This document shows, piece by piece, positions 1 to 10,379 of a stretch of 64,000 nucleotides of DNA. The stretch's first letter is position 1; every line of letters begins with the position of its first letter. Below the pieces are notes generated by a model. The model made no database searches and had not been told where the DNA came from. It was given only the letters and a program-made list of their open reading frames with translations. The stretch comes from Uloborus plumipes (lineage: Eukaryota; Arthropoda; Arachnida; Araneae; Uloboridae), in assembly GCA_038373865.1 (NCBI GenBank), contig JAXGGA010002363.1, forward strand, positions 1 to 64,000. Direction: 5' to 3'. Both the position numbers and the translations under genes were made by a program.

Positions 1-1032
1 GTCTTCTATAAATATACATCCCTTCAAGAGCCCGTGTGGAAGGCTTATCTAGCCGACTGGTTGTCTCCGCGAAGTTTGTTTAATCGTTTCCACTCCTGGC
101 CACGTGTCGAATCGTCTGCCGACATTCCAGCAGAAAAGAACAATGTATGCCGCTGCGGCGCCTTCTGGAACACGAGAACGCTCGCTCGAGCATCCCTCAT
201 GGAACGACTCAACGTTCTGGCAGTTCATCTCTGTCTGTCTGTCACAGGCAAGGCCGTCAGTCGTCGAGAATGTTTGACAAGTCTTTAAAGAGAATCAGGC
301 CCTTCTGCATGAACAAAGTATCGTGCATCTGACTATCGGGACATGATTTATGTGGTCCATGCGCACGTCAGAGGGATTTAAAATAAGCAAGGAAGTTATG
401 TGGAAGGAATGGTTAGCTTCTTGGGCTGGTACCCGAAATATTTTGTCCCCGGCAGACGGGTTCATGTCCCGGTCAATTTTTAGCTCTTGAAAGTAACTAA
501 CAATCAGGGTGATACTCCTACCGGTCTAACTTATTCCTCTGACGTTCTCCACCAGTCAAGTAGACGAAATCACACACGAGTATAATACCCCCTTTAATCC
601 GATATTGAATTCGGGGCTGTGGAGTCGGGGGAAGAATGATAAACTCCGACTCTTTACTCCAAAATCAATCAAATTCCGACTTCAACTCCTTTGCCATAAA
701 AACAGGAGTAAAAGAGTTGCGCCAAAGATAGGAGGCAAGAGGAGGCTCAAATCTCCTTTAGAAGTTAATACTTTCTTCCTTTTAGTATTATTTTTCAGCA
801 AAAATATAAAACATTTCTTCTTCTGTCATTTATGAGTAAGTTATTAAAAATGTCAAATTTTAATATCTTCAATCTGCACTTAAATTGCTTTAAATGGGAA
901 AAATGTGCAGCTAAATCATGGGGAAAATATATGATCCCTCCCTTTAAAATTTTGAATGTGGGCGCCATGGTCTTTCCTTATTCCAAACTTGCTAAATAAT
1001 GCCACAGGTAGGGCGTTATTCCATACTGCATA
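1..1032. other. Unassigned sequence
   Basis: No gene or element was recognised here. The first 300 bases are richer in GC than the surroundings and stay open in two plus-strand frames, but the translations show no motif, signal peptide or domain that I know. Around 610-700 there are several CTCCGACT / GGAGTCGG type motifs in both orientations, which often belong to decayed DNA transposons. I could not find paired ends, so no element is called. Confidence 0.5.
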
Positions 1033-1676
1033 CAGGGTGTCCACTCCTATCGTGGCCCAATAGCTAATTTCTAAACCGTTAGAGATAAGCATATAGTTCA
1101 TTTTGTAAAACATCTCTAAATTACGAAAGGATGGGCTACGAAATGTTTTTCAAAAAAATCAAATTTTGAAAGAGTTACGAAATTTAAATTTTTATACAGC
1201 TCCCCAGTCGTATCAATCATATTTAGTAAAACATTCTTGACACTGTAACGTTTAAAACTAAAAAAAATCACTCTTCTACGGCAAAAATTGACCGAGTTAT
1301 GACGTTTTGAAAAATCAAGATTTTGAAGGATTTCGCATACGGTCCCTTAAACGATCTCTCGATGACGTCATGAAATAATGCAAAATCTTGATTTTTCAAA
1401 ACGTCATAACTCGGTCAATTTTTGTCGTAGAAGAGTGATTTTTTTTAGTTTTAAACGTTACAGTGTCAAGAATGTTTTACTAAATATGATTGATACGACT
1501 GGGGAGCTGTATAAAAATTTAAATTTCGTAACTCTTTCAAAATTTGACTTTTTTGAAAAACATTTCGTAGCCCAAATTCCTTTCGTAATTTAGAGATTTT
1601 TTCCAAAATGAACTATATGCTTATCTCTAACGGTTTAGAAATTAGCTATTGGGCCACGATAGGAGTGGACACCCTG
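1033..1676. mobile_element. Foldback MITE with ~293-bp terminal inverted repeats, TA target site
   Basis: The segment is an almost perfect palindrome. The left arm (1033-1325) begins CAGGGTGTCCACTCC and the right arm (1381-1676) ends in the exact reverse complement. A 55-base spacer lies between them, containing TGACGTCATGAAATAATG. Each end is flanked by TA (1031-1032 and 1677-1678), the target duplication used by Tc1/mariner-type transposases. There is no transposase gene, so it must move using an enzyme supplied elsewhere. Short ORFs in the arms are by-products of the palindrome. A transcript through it would fold into a hairpin of nearly 300 base pairs. Confidence 0.88.
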
Positions 1677-1711
1677 TATAATTCTTCACATTTTCGTCCG
1701 ACTTCTTAGTA

Positions 1712-1910
1712 AGGGGCTGTCTATACAATGTCACACTTTCCCAACATTTTTTATATTCCTCCCCCTTTGCCACATATTACGCTACTTTTCATAAACATAT
1801 TCTTTTTTTAAACATGCTTAATGTAACATTTCTTTTTACTTTTTCCTTCCCTCTGGTTTCAAACTGCCAATTTCATGAACCTTCCTTCTCCTCCTCGAAG
1901 TGTGACATCA
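1712..1910. mobile_element. Decayed TIR-element fragment (GGGGCTGTC type)
   Basis: It starts AGGGGCTGTCTATACAATG followed by TCACACTTTCCC, and near the other side carries AAGTGTGACATCA, an inverted partner of the TGTCACACTT part. Elements beginning GGGGCTGTC and alternating TCACACTTT with C-rich runs are common non-autonomous DNA transposons in arthropod genomes. The outer right end is not clear and no target duplication could be defined. Confidence 0.35.
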
Positions 1911-1943
1911 ATTTTGTTGTAGTAATCCATTACAATTTTCTCA

Positions 1944-2705
1944 TTAAAGCAGTAAGTAACCACCCTTAAGCCAGGGAAAGGGAAAAAAAGGAATATACAC
2001 CACCAACTCGTTTATTCAATCCATGGACTGTAGTTACGTGCTTTTTGGCACTCGTCAGCTTGGAATAGGAATGAAATGTGCTGGAGGCAGAAATCCTCTT
2101 ATAGAGCAAAGATAACCCAAAAAACTGGTAGCTAATGAGAAATTAGAACACCAGTGACTGACAGTACTTGATACGGTAAACTCGCAAATTTTGAGGCAAA
2201 GCTCAGGTATAAAGCAATAAGTAACCGCCCTTAAGCCAGGGCTAAGGCAGAAACGTGCAATACACCACTAACTCGTTTATTCCATCCATAGACTGTAGTT
2301 ACGTGTTTTTTGGCACTAAACTACTACTAGTTACTAGTTACTAGTCAGCTTGGAATAGGAATGAAACGTGCTGGAGGCAGAAATCCTTTTATAGAGCAAA
2401 GATAACCAAAAAAAAAAAAAAACTGTTAGCTAATGGAAAATTAGAACACCAGCGACTGACCGTATAAACTTGCAAATTTTGAGGCAAAAGTGCCAAAAGC
2501 ACGTAACTACAGTCCATGGATGGTTTTTGTTTTCTTTGCTCTATAAGAGGATTTCTGCCTCTAGCTCAGGTATAAAGCAGTAAGTAACCACCCTTAAGCC
2601 AGGGCTAAGACAGAAACGTGCAATACACCCCCAACTCGTTTATCACATCCATGGACTGCAGTTTCGTGCTTTTTGGCACTCATCACTGCAGTCCGTGGAT
2701 GGAAG
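1944..2705 (+). repeat. Cluster of three units of a dispersed repeat (ATCCATGGACTG family)
   Basis: Three head-to-tail units start at about 1944, 2209 and 2571. Each begins with TAAAGCA(G/A)TAAGTAACC followed by CCTTAAGCCAGGG. They continue through AACTCGTTTAT, ATCCATGGACTG, GTGCTTTTTGGCACT and GGCAGAAATCCTCTTATAGAG to a tail with AATTAGAACACCAG. Unit 2 carries an inverted partial copy at about 2487-2560 (GTGCCAAAAGCACGTAACTA onward). Other copies lie at 17980-18086 (minus) and 55788-55985 (plus), so this is a genome-interspersed family. I see no tRNA head, transposase or target duplication, so its class is unknown. Confidence 0.8.
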
Positions 2706-2847
2706 AAACAAATTGGTGAGGCAAATTTTCTCATTGTCAATCAGACTGTTGAAATCATTGAGGAAAGACGATGTGCGCGATCCTTTCGAGTCAGTTTGAT
2801 GTTTGTGAATGGCAAGTGTTCCATTTTTGCCTTGAAGGTGTGTGTTA

Positions 2848-3283
2848 TCTACTTATATTAAAAACTGAGTATCTTTCTAACTATCTTTCTAACTATCTTT
2901 CTTTCTAACTATCTTTCTATGTCACGCTTCTTTCTCCTGAACGCCAATGAACTGAAAGTCGAACCAGGTACCGATAGATAGGTAATTTTTCAAGCTTCAT
3001 TAGTTTCAATCTATATAATTATACGATTTTAATTAGCGAAGATATCAATTAATAAGTAGTCAAGTTTAAAGCGATTAAGCCTAATAAATGATTAAATATG
3101 AAATCCATTCTTGCATTGCAAAACGTGGTTGCCATGCCATGAAACAATAATAAAAATGAAAATGAGAATTTTGAATGAAGGCTTAACTAAATCAAACACG
3201 AAACTCATAAGCGGGCGACTTACATAGTATTTTTATCGCTAGCTACTTGTAATATTTTGAAACATTCATTTGTTGAAGAGCCA
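2848..3283 (+). mobile_element. Helitron unit Y1
   Basis: It opens with the 5' signature TCTACTTATATTAAAA, then CTTTCTAACTAT microsatellite repeats, then the shared block AGTCGAACCAGGTACCGATA and a Y-specific part beginning TATGAAATCCATTC. It stops at GTTGAAGAGCCA without a CTRR terminus, exactly where unit Z begins. The minus-strand copy (25782-26205) and the free, more diverged copy at 22569-22964 stop at the same point. The end is therefore a real unit boundary and not a random break. Confidence 0.75.
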
Positions 3284-3870
3284 TCTACTTATATTAAAAA
3301 CTGAGTATCAATGTCTGCTTTTTCTCCTTTGAGCGAGCTGAACCAAGGGCGGATCCAGCTTCTGGTTAAGGAGGGGGTCATTTTCGGAAAGGGGGGTCAA
3401 AGTGCAATTTTTGTGCAAAAATGGGGTGGTTTGGCAGTTTTTTCGTAAAATAAGTCCCAAAAATGCAATTTTTTGCTATATTTGGTCGGTTAAGGGGGGG
3501 GGGGTCATGATCCCCATGACCCCACTCTGGATCCGCGCCTGAGCTGAACTTACTGAAACTTTCCTCACCATCTTGAAGGCGCGAAGCATCTCAATAATTC
3601 GAATGATTTTTTTTATACAGGAAAAAAGTAAAGGCGTGAAGCGCCTGTTAGCGAGCCGCCTTGGCGGGGAGTAGTTTCTTGACATTTTCCTCACTACTTT
3701 CAGGGCACGAAGTGCCCGTGCAACGCCGGGCCACGTTCGTGGTACGTCTTGAAATCGAATGAACATTAAATTATATCAAATAAAACTTCAGAATGAGGTA
3801 AAAGTTAGAGAGGGGGGACGTTATGCATCAACATGCCGCAGGAAGCTAATCTAGCTGCCCTGGCAGCTAG
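3284..3870 (+). mobile_element. Helitron unit Z with a second, downstream 3' terminus
   Basis: The start is TCTACTTATATTAAAAACTG, preceded by A. Near 3712-3732 it has the family's usual 3' stem-loop sequence CCCGTGCAACGCCGGGCCACG, but no CTAG follows. The unit runs on for about 140 bases and ends with a new stem-loop, AGCTGCC-CT-GGCAGCT, and CTAG (3867-3870). This looks like read-through of the old end and use of a new one. Small GC-rich hairpins (AGGCGTGAAGCGCCT, GGGCACGAAGTGCCC, GCCGCCTTGGCGG) precede the end. A hAT MITE interrupts the unit at 3344-3541. Confidence 0.72.
3344..3541. mobile_element. hAT-type MITE, 198 bp, nested in Helitron unit Z
   Basis: The ends are CAAGGGCGGATCCAG and, inverted, CAGGCGCGGATCCAG. 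An 8-bp duplication AGCTGAAC flanks it (3336-3343 and 3542-3549). The second Z copy on the other strand (25397-25781) reads straight through GAGCTGAACTTACTG, so it is the empty site. The 8-bp duplication and CA...TG ends fit the hAT superfamily. The interior is G-rich and C-rich with no coding potential. Confidence 0.87.
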
Positions 3871-4840
3871 TCTACTTATATTAAAATCTGAGTATCTATC
3901 TTTCTATGTCACGCTTCTTTCTCCTGAACGTCAATGAACTGAAAGTCGAACCAGGTACCGATAGATAGGTAATTTTTCAGGCTTCATTAGTTTCAATTTA
4001 TATAATCATACGATTTTAATTAGCGAAGATATCAATTAATAAGTAATTTAAAGCGATTAAGCCTAATAAATGATTAAACTTCCAAGACATTTGTTTCTTA
4101 CCGTTGCCATTTTGAATTAAAACGTTAATTAAATTATTGAACTATTTAAAATTTCAAGATATTTATTTCTTTCCGTTGCGATTTTAAATTAAAACGTTAA
4201 TTAAATTGAACTTTTTAAAATGAAAGAGTGTTATTTTTTTCCATTGTCATTTTGAATACGTGTTATAACAAAGTTCTAACAATTGTTTTTATTCTAATTA
4301 TTAATGACATATTTTTTCTCTGGTACCATTTTGAAAATGTGTTTTTAAATAAAATTGCAATTGCTGTTTTTAGAAGGGACTTTTTTTGGCTGCGATCCAA
4401 ATATTAAAAGAACTTTTTCGTTTAGAATTTTGCAATTAATTTTACAGGAAGAAAGCGGTTTGAAATAATTGTTTTGGAAAGGAATTTTATTTGTTATTTA
4501 GGGAGAGTGCTAAGTATGCGCTACTTGACATCGTCTTTATTTTTGAGGAAGCATGTGCAAATAATTCGATTGATTCTTTGATGCAGGAAAGCTTTTTAGC
4601 GAGCCGCTTTAGCGGGAGTAGTTATTAAACTTTTCCTTGGTACTTTAAAGGCGAGCCGCCTTGGCGGCGAGTAGATTATTGAAACTTTCCTCGCTACTGT
4701 AAAGGCGAGCCGCCTTGACGGCGAGTAAACTGGTTAAACTTTCCTCATTACTTTAAAGGCGAGCTGCCTTGGTGGCGAGTAGTTTTCTCAAACTGCCTTC
4801 ACTACATTACAGCCCGTGCAACGCCGGGCCACGCAGCCAG
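3871..4840 (+). mobile_element. Helitron unit X
   Basis: It begins TCTACTTATATTAAAATCTG immediately after the CTAG of unit Z. It contains the shared 5' block, then an AT-rich X-specific middle with repeated AAACGTTAATTAAATT, then four ~54-bp tandem repeats (4599-4812) and the terminal hairpin. Its counterpart on the minus strand is 26206-27423, where the terminus is an intact CTAG. Confidence 0.78.
4599..4812 (+). repeat. Four ~54-bp tandem repeats with GC-rich hairpins at the Helitron 3' end
   Basis: Units start at 4599, 4651, 4705 and 4759 with GCGAGCCGCCTTGGCGGCGA or close variants, followed by AAACTTTCCTCRYTACTTTAAAG. The start of each unit can fold (GCCGCC/GGCGGC). The same array lies in the minus-strand copy at about 26262-26450. 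In Helitrons a hairpin close to the 3' end marks termination, and these may be duplicated or relic terminators. Confidence 0.8.
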
Positions 4841-6264
4841 TAATTATATAACTTTTGATTGGTTGATTAAAATGCAGCCAAATAGCATATCAAAATTGAA
4901 GGAAATTCTAAGCTTTGCAACCATATTTTATAATACTTTTGATAAATAATGATCCTGGAACGCACTACGAGCAAATGTTTAATAGAGATAAGTTCTCCGA
5001 AAACTATTGATTTTTTATACAATATACCCCGAAAACCATTGGAAATTTGCAAAAATATGTAGAGAAACCATTTTATGAGAAGTTTATTTGACTTGAATTG
5101 ATATTTTGAACGCAATTTTCATTGGTTTCCGATGTGTATTTGAAAAACCGAAAAACTGGCTTCCCCATCCTCCCACCTTCAGCCCCCCAGGGGTGGGGAC
5201 TTTAATATGTTTACTTACTAACTACCTCCAACAAAATAAACCAAAAACTCTCCCATATTCCATTTGCACTACACCCCTCTTTTGAGCACTTATTGACTGG
5301 ACTAATTCTAAACGTTTTTAATCTTAATAATAAATACATTATCATAATTTTTTTTTGGCGATAACATCGGTAGCATTTAGATAATGGCATCCGACTTTTC
5401 TTTATAGAGTCAAGTAGGATAAAATGGTTAGTGGGGAAAAGTGTCATACATTAAATTAGAGTCTGTAGTTCAAAAATAAATATTTAAATTGGCGTAACTT
5501 CTTTTACAAACATCTCAAAAATTATTTCCTCGTTAGCAATTGAGCTAGATTTGTTACATGAATCAGTTTAATTATTTAAGTTAGATAGACTAAAGTGGTC
5601 GGACTACATTTTGATAAAGTTTTAGCTTTGTTGTGGATAAAGAAAGCTAATGATACATGAAAAGCGATGTTCGTATTAAAAAAGAGTGCTGAGAATACCA
5701 AGTTTAGCATATGTTTCACTAAGAATGAAAGTTACTTTTATCCCTTTCAAAATATAATTAACATTCACAAATATTTTGAGGATCTTGCATTCTAACGTTT
5801 TCTTACAAATGTTACCTACATTTCCAAGAAATTCCATACATCAGTCGAATGAAGAGAAATCAAATTTTCAGGAATTCATCAGACCATAAAAGAGTTGAAA
5901 AAACCCTTAAGCATACCTAAAAAGAAATAAATATATTTAATGCTTTGTTGCTAGGAAAAAATAAAACATTCATATAAATTTATAAATAGGTTTGGGGAAA
6001 AGGGAGCTAAAACCGTACATGCGATCCCCCTTACTTTTGTATAATACCAGCTGCCATCTGATGAAAGGAATTTCTAATTTCTACGAAAAACAAATGAAGC
6101 AGTATTCAGTGTCTGTTGACCCTTTAGTTTGGGTGGGAAATGTCTTTGAAACACTAATTTTCTGTTTGATTTAAAAGTCATGAAAGACAGTCTTCATATC
6201 AGAAAGACTAATACTTTTGGAGTCCGTTGTTTGGAGTCCGTTGAGTTATGTACACACTGCATTC
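4841..6264. other. Unassigned AT-rich sequence
   Basis: No element ends, repeats or gene-like reading frames were recognised. A C-rich/G-rich stretch at 5160-5200 (CAGCCCCCCAGGGGTGGGG) stands out in composition but has no partner that I could find. Confidence 0.5.
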
Positions 6265-6301
6265 AGTATTATAGTCAAATCCGGCATTTGACTATAATAC
6301 T
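6265..6301. repeat. Perfect short hairpin, 16-bp arms
   Basis: AGTATTATAGTCAAAT (6265-6280) is followed by the loop CCGGC and the exact reverse complement ATTTGACTATAATACT (6286-6301). No function is evident; it may be the remnant of a small palindromic element. Confidence 0.85.
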
Positions 6302-7730
6302 AAATGCTTCGCAATCAAATTCGGCATTTTGGATTGTAACCCTGAAATAACCAACTTTGCTTGTGGTATGTTGAACGGCAACATCGTACCTTGATCGGTT
6401 TTCCCCATCCTTAAAATAATAATAATAATAATAATAATTAAAATAATAAGTTTTAAAAAAGCAATGTAAAGTAATATGCTTGAATGTGCATGTTATTAAC
6501 ATCTAAATATTTAAAGGAAGGGAACATCTTTTAAATTTTTATGATTTCCATCTTTTAATTGTACTTAAATGTACTAAAAAGAAAATAACTGCAGTTTAAA
6601 TTCAAAACAAGTTGGTTGGTGTTACTGTATTCCATTATCTTAAAAAAAAATGATTATGCAAATATTTAAGATGCAGTAATATATTTTGGGTGTTTTTAAG
6701 TAAGTTATCGTACATTTGCACGTCTTCAAGATTCGTACGACACGTATAACTTTTATTCGCGTACCCTCTCTACGCAGAAACTTGCTAAGCTATGGTACTA
6801 ATACGAATGATTTCAGTCTGGGAGCTAATTTGCAAGAGTGCCCCCTATAGCTCCCACTTTAATGGTTCATTATATTTGGCTAGCGGCATGGAGGATTCCA
6901 CACTAACTCTATAACCACAACTAAGGGGAGACTAATGCGATAATAAAATGGGCGGCGATGCAATTGGAAAGAGTCCGATTCAATTGCGACCAACCCGTCC
7001 GGCAAATTCGGCAAATGTCCCGATAGGTTCTTGTAGTATACGATCTGTTTGGAATATTCTTTTTCTAATCAAAGGACTAAATTTTTGGACGAAAGTTATT
7101 TCTTTTTCCAACAGGAGTTTAGGAGAGAAAAAATCCTTTTTTAAAACAATATATTCATCAGTATTTCACGTTTTTTTTTTAATTTAAGTCGATACCCATT
7201 GATCTGGTTATCGTACACAGTATTTTTTCTGTCGCTTACTTTCTGCTTATTTTTTTTTTAAACTACATCCACAGCAATTATATCGAAAGCCGTCATTTTG
7301 AATCATAGCGCGTGTTTGCACGTTTGTCTTTTCTGACCTGAAGTCGCCTTTTGACCTCATCATGCAATTTTACGACACATCTATGAATTACGAGTATTAG
7401 TGGAACGGAATTGCTCATGAAATAAATGTGGGGTTCTGATGCTGTCCTTTGAATTAAGCAAAATCCGCGCTCGATAGTAATTGAAGTTAAACACCGCATG
7501 GTATTTTTTGCAAAAAAACTCAGAAAACTTCAGGTTGAACAACAAATATTTGATCCGCCAACCCGATATGAAAGTTTTGTGCGATATTTAAACTTCAGCC
7601 TATTTTATGAGATGTCCCAAAACTTTAGGACAGCAACCGCTGACAATGTCCCGAAGCTTTGCACTGGTAAACCGATCTAATAAGCTTTGCAACATTAAAG
7701 CAATGGTACAAAACGCCCGATACTTCAGCC
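6302..7730. other. Unassigned sequence with an (AAT)n microsatellite
   Basis: An AAT/ATA trinucleotide run lies at about 6414-6439. The rest shows no recognisable genes or elements. The short ORFs here have no motifs. Confidence 0.5.
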
Positions 7731-7750
7731 TATATATATATATATATATA

Positions 7751-8968
7751 CACTGAAGTGACAAAAGTCATGGGATACCTCTTAATATCGTGTCGGCCCT
7801 CCTTTTGCCCCGCGAAGTGCAACAACTCGACGTGGCATGGACTCAACAAGTCGTTGGAAGTCTTCTGCAGGAATATTGAGCCATGCTGTCTCGATAGACG
7901 TCCATAATTGTGAAAGCGTTGATGGGGCAGGATTTTGGGCACGAACAGACCTCTCGATGGTGTCCCATAAATGCTCAATGGGATTCATGTCGGGCGATCT
8001 AGGTGGCCAAATCATTCGTTGGAATTGTCCAGAATTTTCTTCAAACCAATTGCGAACAGTTGTGGCCCGGTGACATGGCGCATTGTCATCCATAAAAATC
8101 CCATCGTTGTTTGGGTACATGAAGTCCATGAATGGCTGCAAGTGATCTCCAAGTAGCTGCACATAAGCATTTCCAGTCAATGTTCGGTCCAGTCGCACTA
8201 GAGGACCAAGTCCATGCCATGAAAAAACAGCCCACACCATTACGGAGCCACCACCAGCTTGAACAGTGCCTTGCTGACAGTTTGGGTCCATGGCTTCGTG
8301 GGGTCTGCGCCACACTCGAACCCTACCATCGGCTCTTACCAGCTGAAATCGTGACTCATCGGACCAGGCCACGGTTTTCCATTCATCTAGGGACCAACCG
8401 ATATGCTCACGTGCCCACGAGAGTCGCTGCAAGCGATGTCGTTCTGTCAGTAAAGGCACTCGAGTCGGTCTTCTGCTGGAATAGCCCAAGAAATCCAAAA
8501 TTCTCCGCACAGTTCTAGCAGACACGTCCATTGTACGTCCCACATTGATTTCTACGGTGATTTGACGCAGTGTTGCTTGTCTGTTAGAATTTACGACTCT
8601 TTGCAGACGTCGCCGGTCTCGATCTTTAAGTGCAGGCGGTCGACCACTGCGCTGTCCATGGTGGGATGTTATGCCTGAAATTTCATACTCTCGGCACACT
8701 CTTGACACAGTGGATCTGGGAATGTTGAATTCTCTAACGATTTCCGAAATGGCATGACCCATGCGTCTAGCTCCAACTAACATTCCGCGTTCAAAGTCTG
8801 TTAATTCACGTCGTGCGGTCATCATCACGTTAAAACCTCTTCACATGAATAACTTGAACAGAAATGAAAGCTCTGTAAAAGCACTGCGCATTTATACCTG
8901 TTCTATGCGATGCTACTGCCATCTGAAAATTTGCATATTGCTATCCCATGACTTTTGTCACTTCAGTG
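7751..8968 (-). mobile_element. Tc1/mariner-superfamily transposon, copy 1, complete (1,218 bp)
   Basis: Both ends carry the inverted repeat CACTGAAGTGACAAAAGTCA extending to about 27 bp (through TGGGATA). The element sits in a TATATA run (7731-7750 and 8969-8978), so the TA duplication is present but its exact position is ambiguous. One long transposase gene lies inside on the minus strand. Copy 2 at 12375-13592 has exactly the same length and the other orientation. The only difference I found between them is one base in the gene, so at least one copy moved very recently. Confidence 0.95.
7782..8825 (-). CDS. Tc1/mariner-type transposase (DD36E), intact, copy 1
   Basis: This enzyme cuts the element out at its inverted repeats and pastes it into TA sites in the nucleus. 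The 347-residue protein has the expected order. An N-terminal paired-like DNA-binding region comes first, with two helix-turn-helix parts (about 8-50 and 70-115) linked by a GRPP motif near 61-64 and a basic KDRDRRR stretch. The RNase H-fold catalytic domain follows: D156 in WSDESRF, the GGGSVMVW strand near 191-198, D247 in MDDNAPCH and E284 in SPDMNPIEHLW. I count 36 residues between the last D and E, so it is DD36E and not the commoner DD34E. The frame also opens at a GTG, but the first ATG is one codon downstream and is used here; a second ATG follows at once. It differs from copy 2 at residue 339 (G here, R there). No break or missing catalytic residue is seen. Confidence 0.95.
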   Translation of the reverse strand: MMTARRELTDFERGMLVGARRMGHAISEIVREFNIPRSTVSRVCREYEISGITSHHGQRSGRPPALKDRDRRRLQRVVNSNRQATLRQITVEINVGRTMDVSARTVRRILDFLGYSSRRPTRVPLLTERHRLQRLSWAREHIGWSLDEWKTVAWSDESRFQLVRADGRVRVWRRPHEAMDPNCQQGTVQAGGGSVMVWAVFSWHGLGPLVRLDRTLTGNAYVQLLGDHLQPFMDFMYPNNDGIFMDDNAPCHRATTVRNWFEENSGQFQRMIWPPRSPDMNPIEHLWDTIERSVRAQNPAPSTLSQLWTSIETAWLNIPAEDFQRLVESMPRRVVALRGAKGGPTRY

Positions 8969-9202
8969 TATATATATAGTGGCCTTAACTACTCTAAACG
9001 ATTTCTCCCTTTTTTTTTTTTTTTGCAGTTTACTGACTCAAACACATAAATGGGCTTCAGTAGATAGGACTATGTTATTCCAAATCCTACTATTTGCTCG
9101 CAATCTCTATAAATTTATAAATTTTCATATCTTGTTCAAATCTTGAAACTTAATTTTTGCTCACTTCCTGTGATTGGATTCTTTTGAAATTATAGTTATC
9201 AC

Positions 9203-10371
9203 TAGGTATGCACCGATTAATCGGCAGTGCCGATTAATCGGCCATAATCGGCAACTTGGCCGATTATTAATAATCGGCAAAATTATACCGATTAATCGGC
9301 GGAAAAAATGTTTTTTAAATATTATGTTTTAAAGTATATCTTCATCAAGAAATTTTGATGAATAATTTTATCAACAGAAAATAAATTTAATTATCTGAAA
9401 TTTTTACTAAAACATGTAGTATGAGGGGTAAGAGTATAGGGTAAAAACAAAACAAAGTTTTCATTTTGTGCTTAAAACTGAATGGAATATTAAAAGATTA
9501 CCCTCACAGATTATATTCATATGGCACTATCAGAAATAATTGTACTCCTGAACTTTTAAATTAGAATACGAAAACATAAGCATTTCATTTTATTTATAAT
9601 CAGTCAAATTTTCGCAATCAACAAGCAGAAAAATATATGTTGAATAAAACTTTTTTAAGTATGCCTTGAACATAAAGCTGCGAAGAACAAATTTATAAAC
9701 TAGAAATAAATAATTTCCTGCAAATATAAGTGTAACATGTAGTATGAAAATGTACTGAGTAAAAATAAAGAAATAATAATTCAAAGAATGAAATATAAAA
9801 AATAATCCTCACATTTGATATGCATTTTTTAATAATTTAAATTTCCCTCTTTTAAATAAATGTACACCTATTAACAACGTTGCAACATTTTTCATGAGTC
9901 GATGCTTTTCTCTTTGGCGTAAATCTTTTAGGTAACCTCTCAGTTTCGCGAAGAGTAAAAGTTTTGAATTAAATGCCTACTAATTTAATAGGAAAATAAA
10001 GTTTAAATTAAAAACACTCCTAAATTAGATCTCCAACTATTTTTTTTTAATTTCATGTCAAGTTAATGTAATTAATAATATGTTAGTGTAATTTTTCTAA
10101 CAATAATATGAAACTTTGTTCAAAAAATTGGATACATTTCAAAATTATTTTGGCAAAACTAGGAAAACGGGAAAAATTAAATTTTAAGGTAAATTAGTAA
10201 CTATTTCTAAAATCGGAATTGTAAAAAAAAAGAAAGAAAAGCAGTGATTGTGAAATTTGTAGTATTGAAAATGATTCCTTATGAACATTAATCGGCTGGG
10301 CCGATTAATCGGCCGATTATCAAAAGCCGATTAATCGATAATCGGCCAATTTGCTTATCGGTGCATCCCAA
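9203..10371. mobile_element. hAT-type non-autonomous element, CGATTAATCGG family, 1,169 bp
   Basis: The left end is TAGGTATGCACC and the right end inverted is TTGGGATGCACC. Both are flanked by the 8-bp duplication GTTATCAC (9195-9202 and 10372-10379), which fits hAT transposons. The subterminal 80-100 bases on each side are packed with CCGATTAATCGG and its parts, a likely set of transposase-binding sites. The AT-rich interior has a partial internal repetition (AACATGTAGTATGA near 9413 and 9735) and no intact gene. A shorter copy in the opposite orientation is at 53296-54005. Confidence 0.88.
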
Positions 10372-10379
10372 GTTATCAC

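Larger units (their letters stand above)
2848..4840 (+). mobile_element. Tandem Helitron array A (units Y1-Z-X), non-autonomous
   Basis: Three Helitron-type units are joined head to tail. Each begins with TCTACTTATATTAAAA (2848, 3284, 3871). Unit Z ends in CTAG at 3870, directly followed by the TC of unit X. Unit X ends with a stem-loop (GCCCG/CGGGC, 4812-4829) and then CCAG|T, a one-base variant of the usual CTAG|T. The first TC is preceded by A and the last end is followed by T, matching Helitron insertion between A and T without target duplication. There is no Rep/helicase coding capacity. X and Y1 share roughly the first 230 bases and then diverge. The same three units recur in a different order at 25397-27423. 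Confidence 0.82.
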
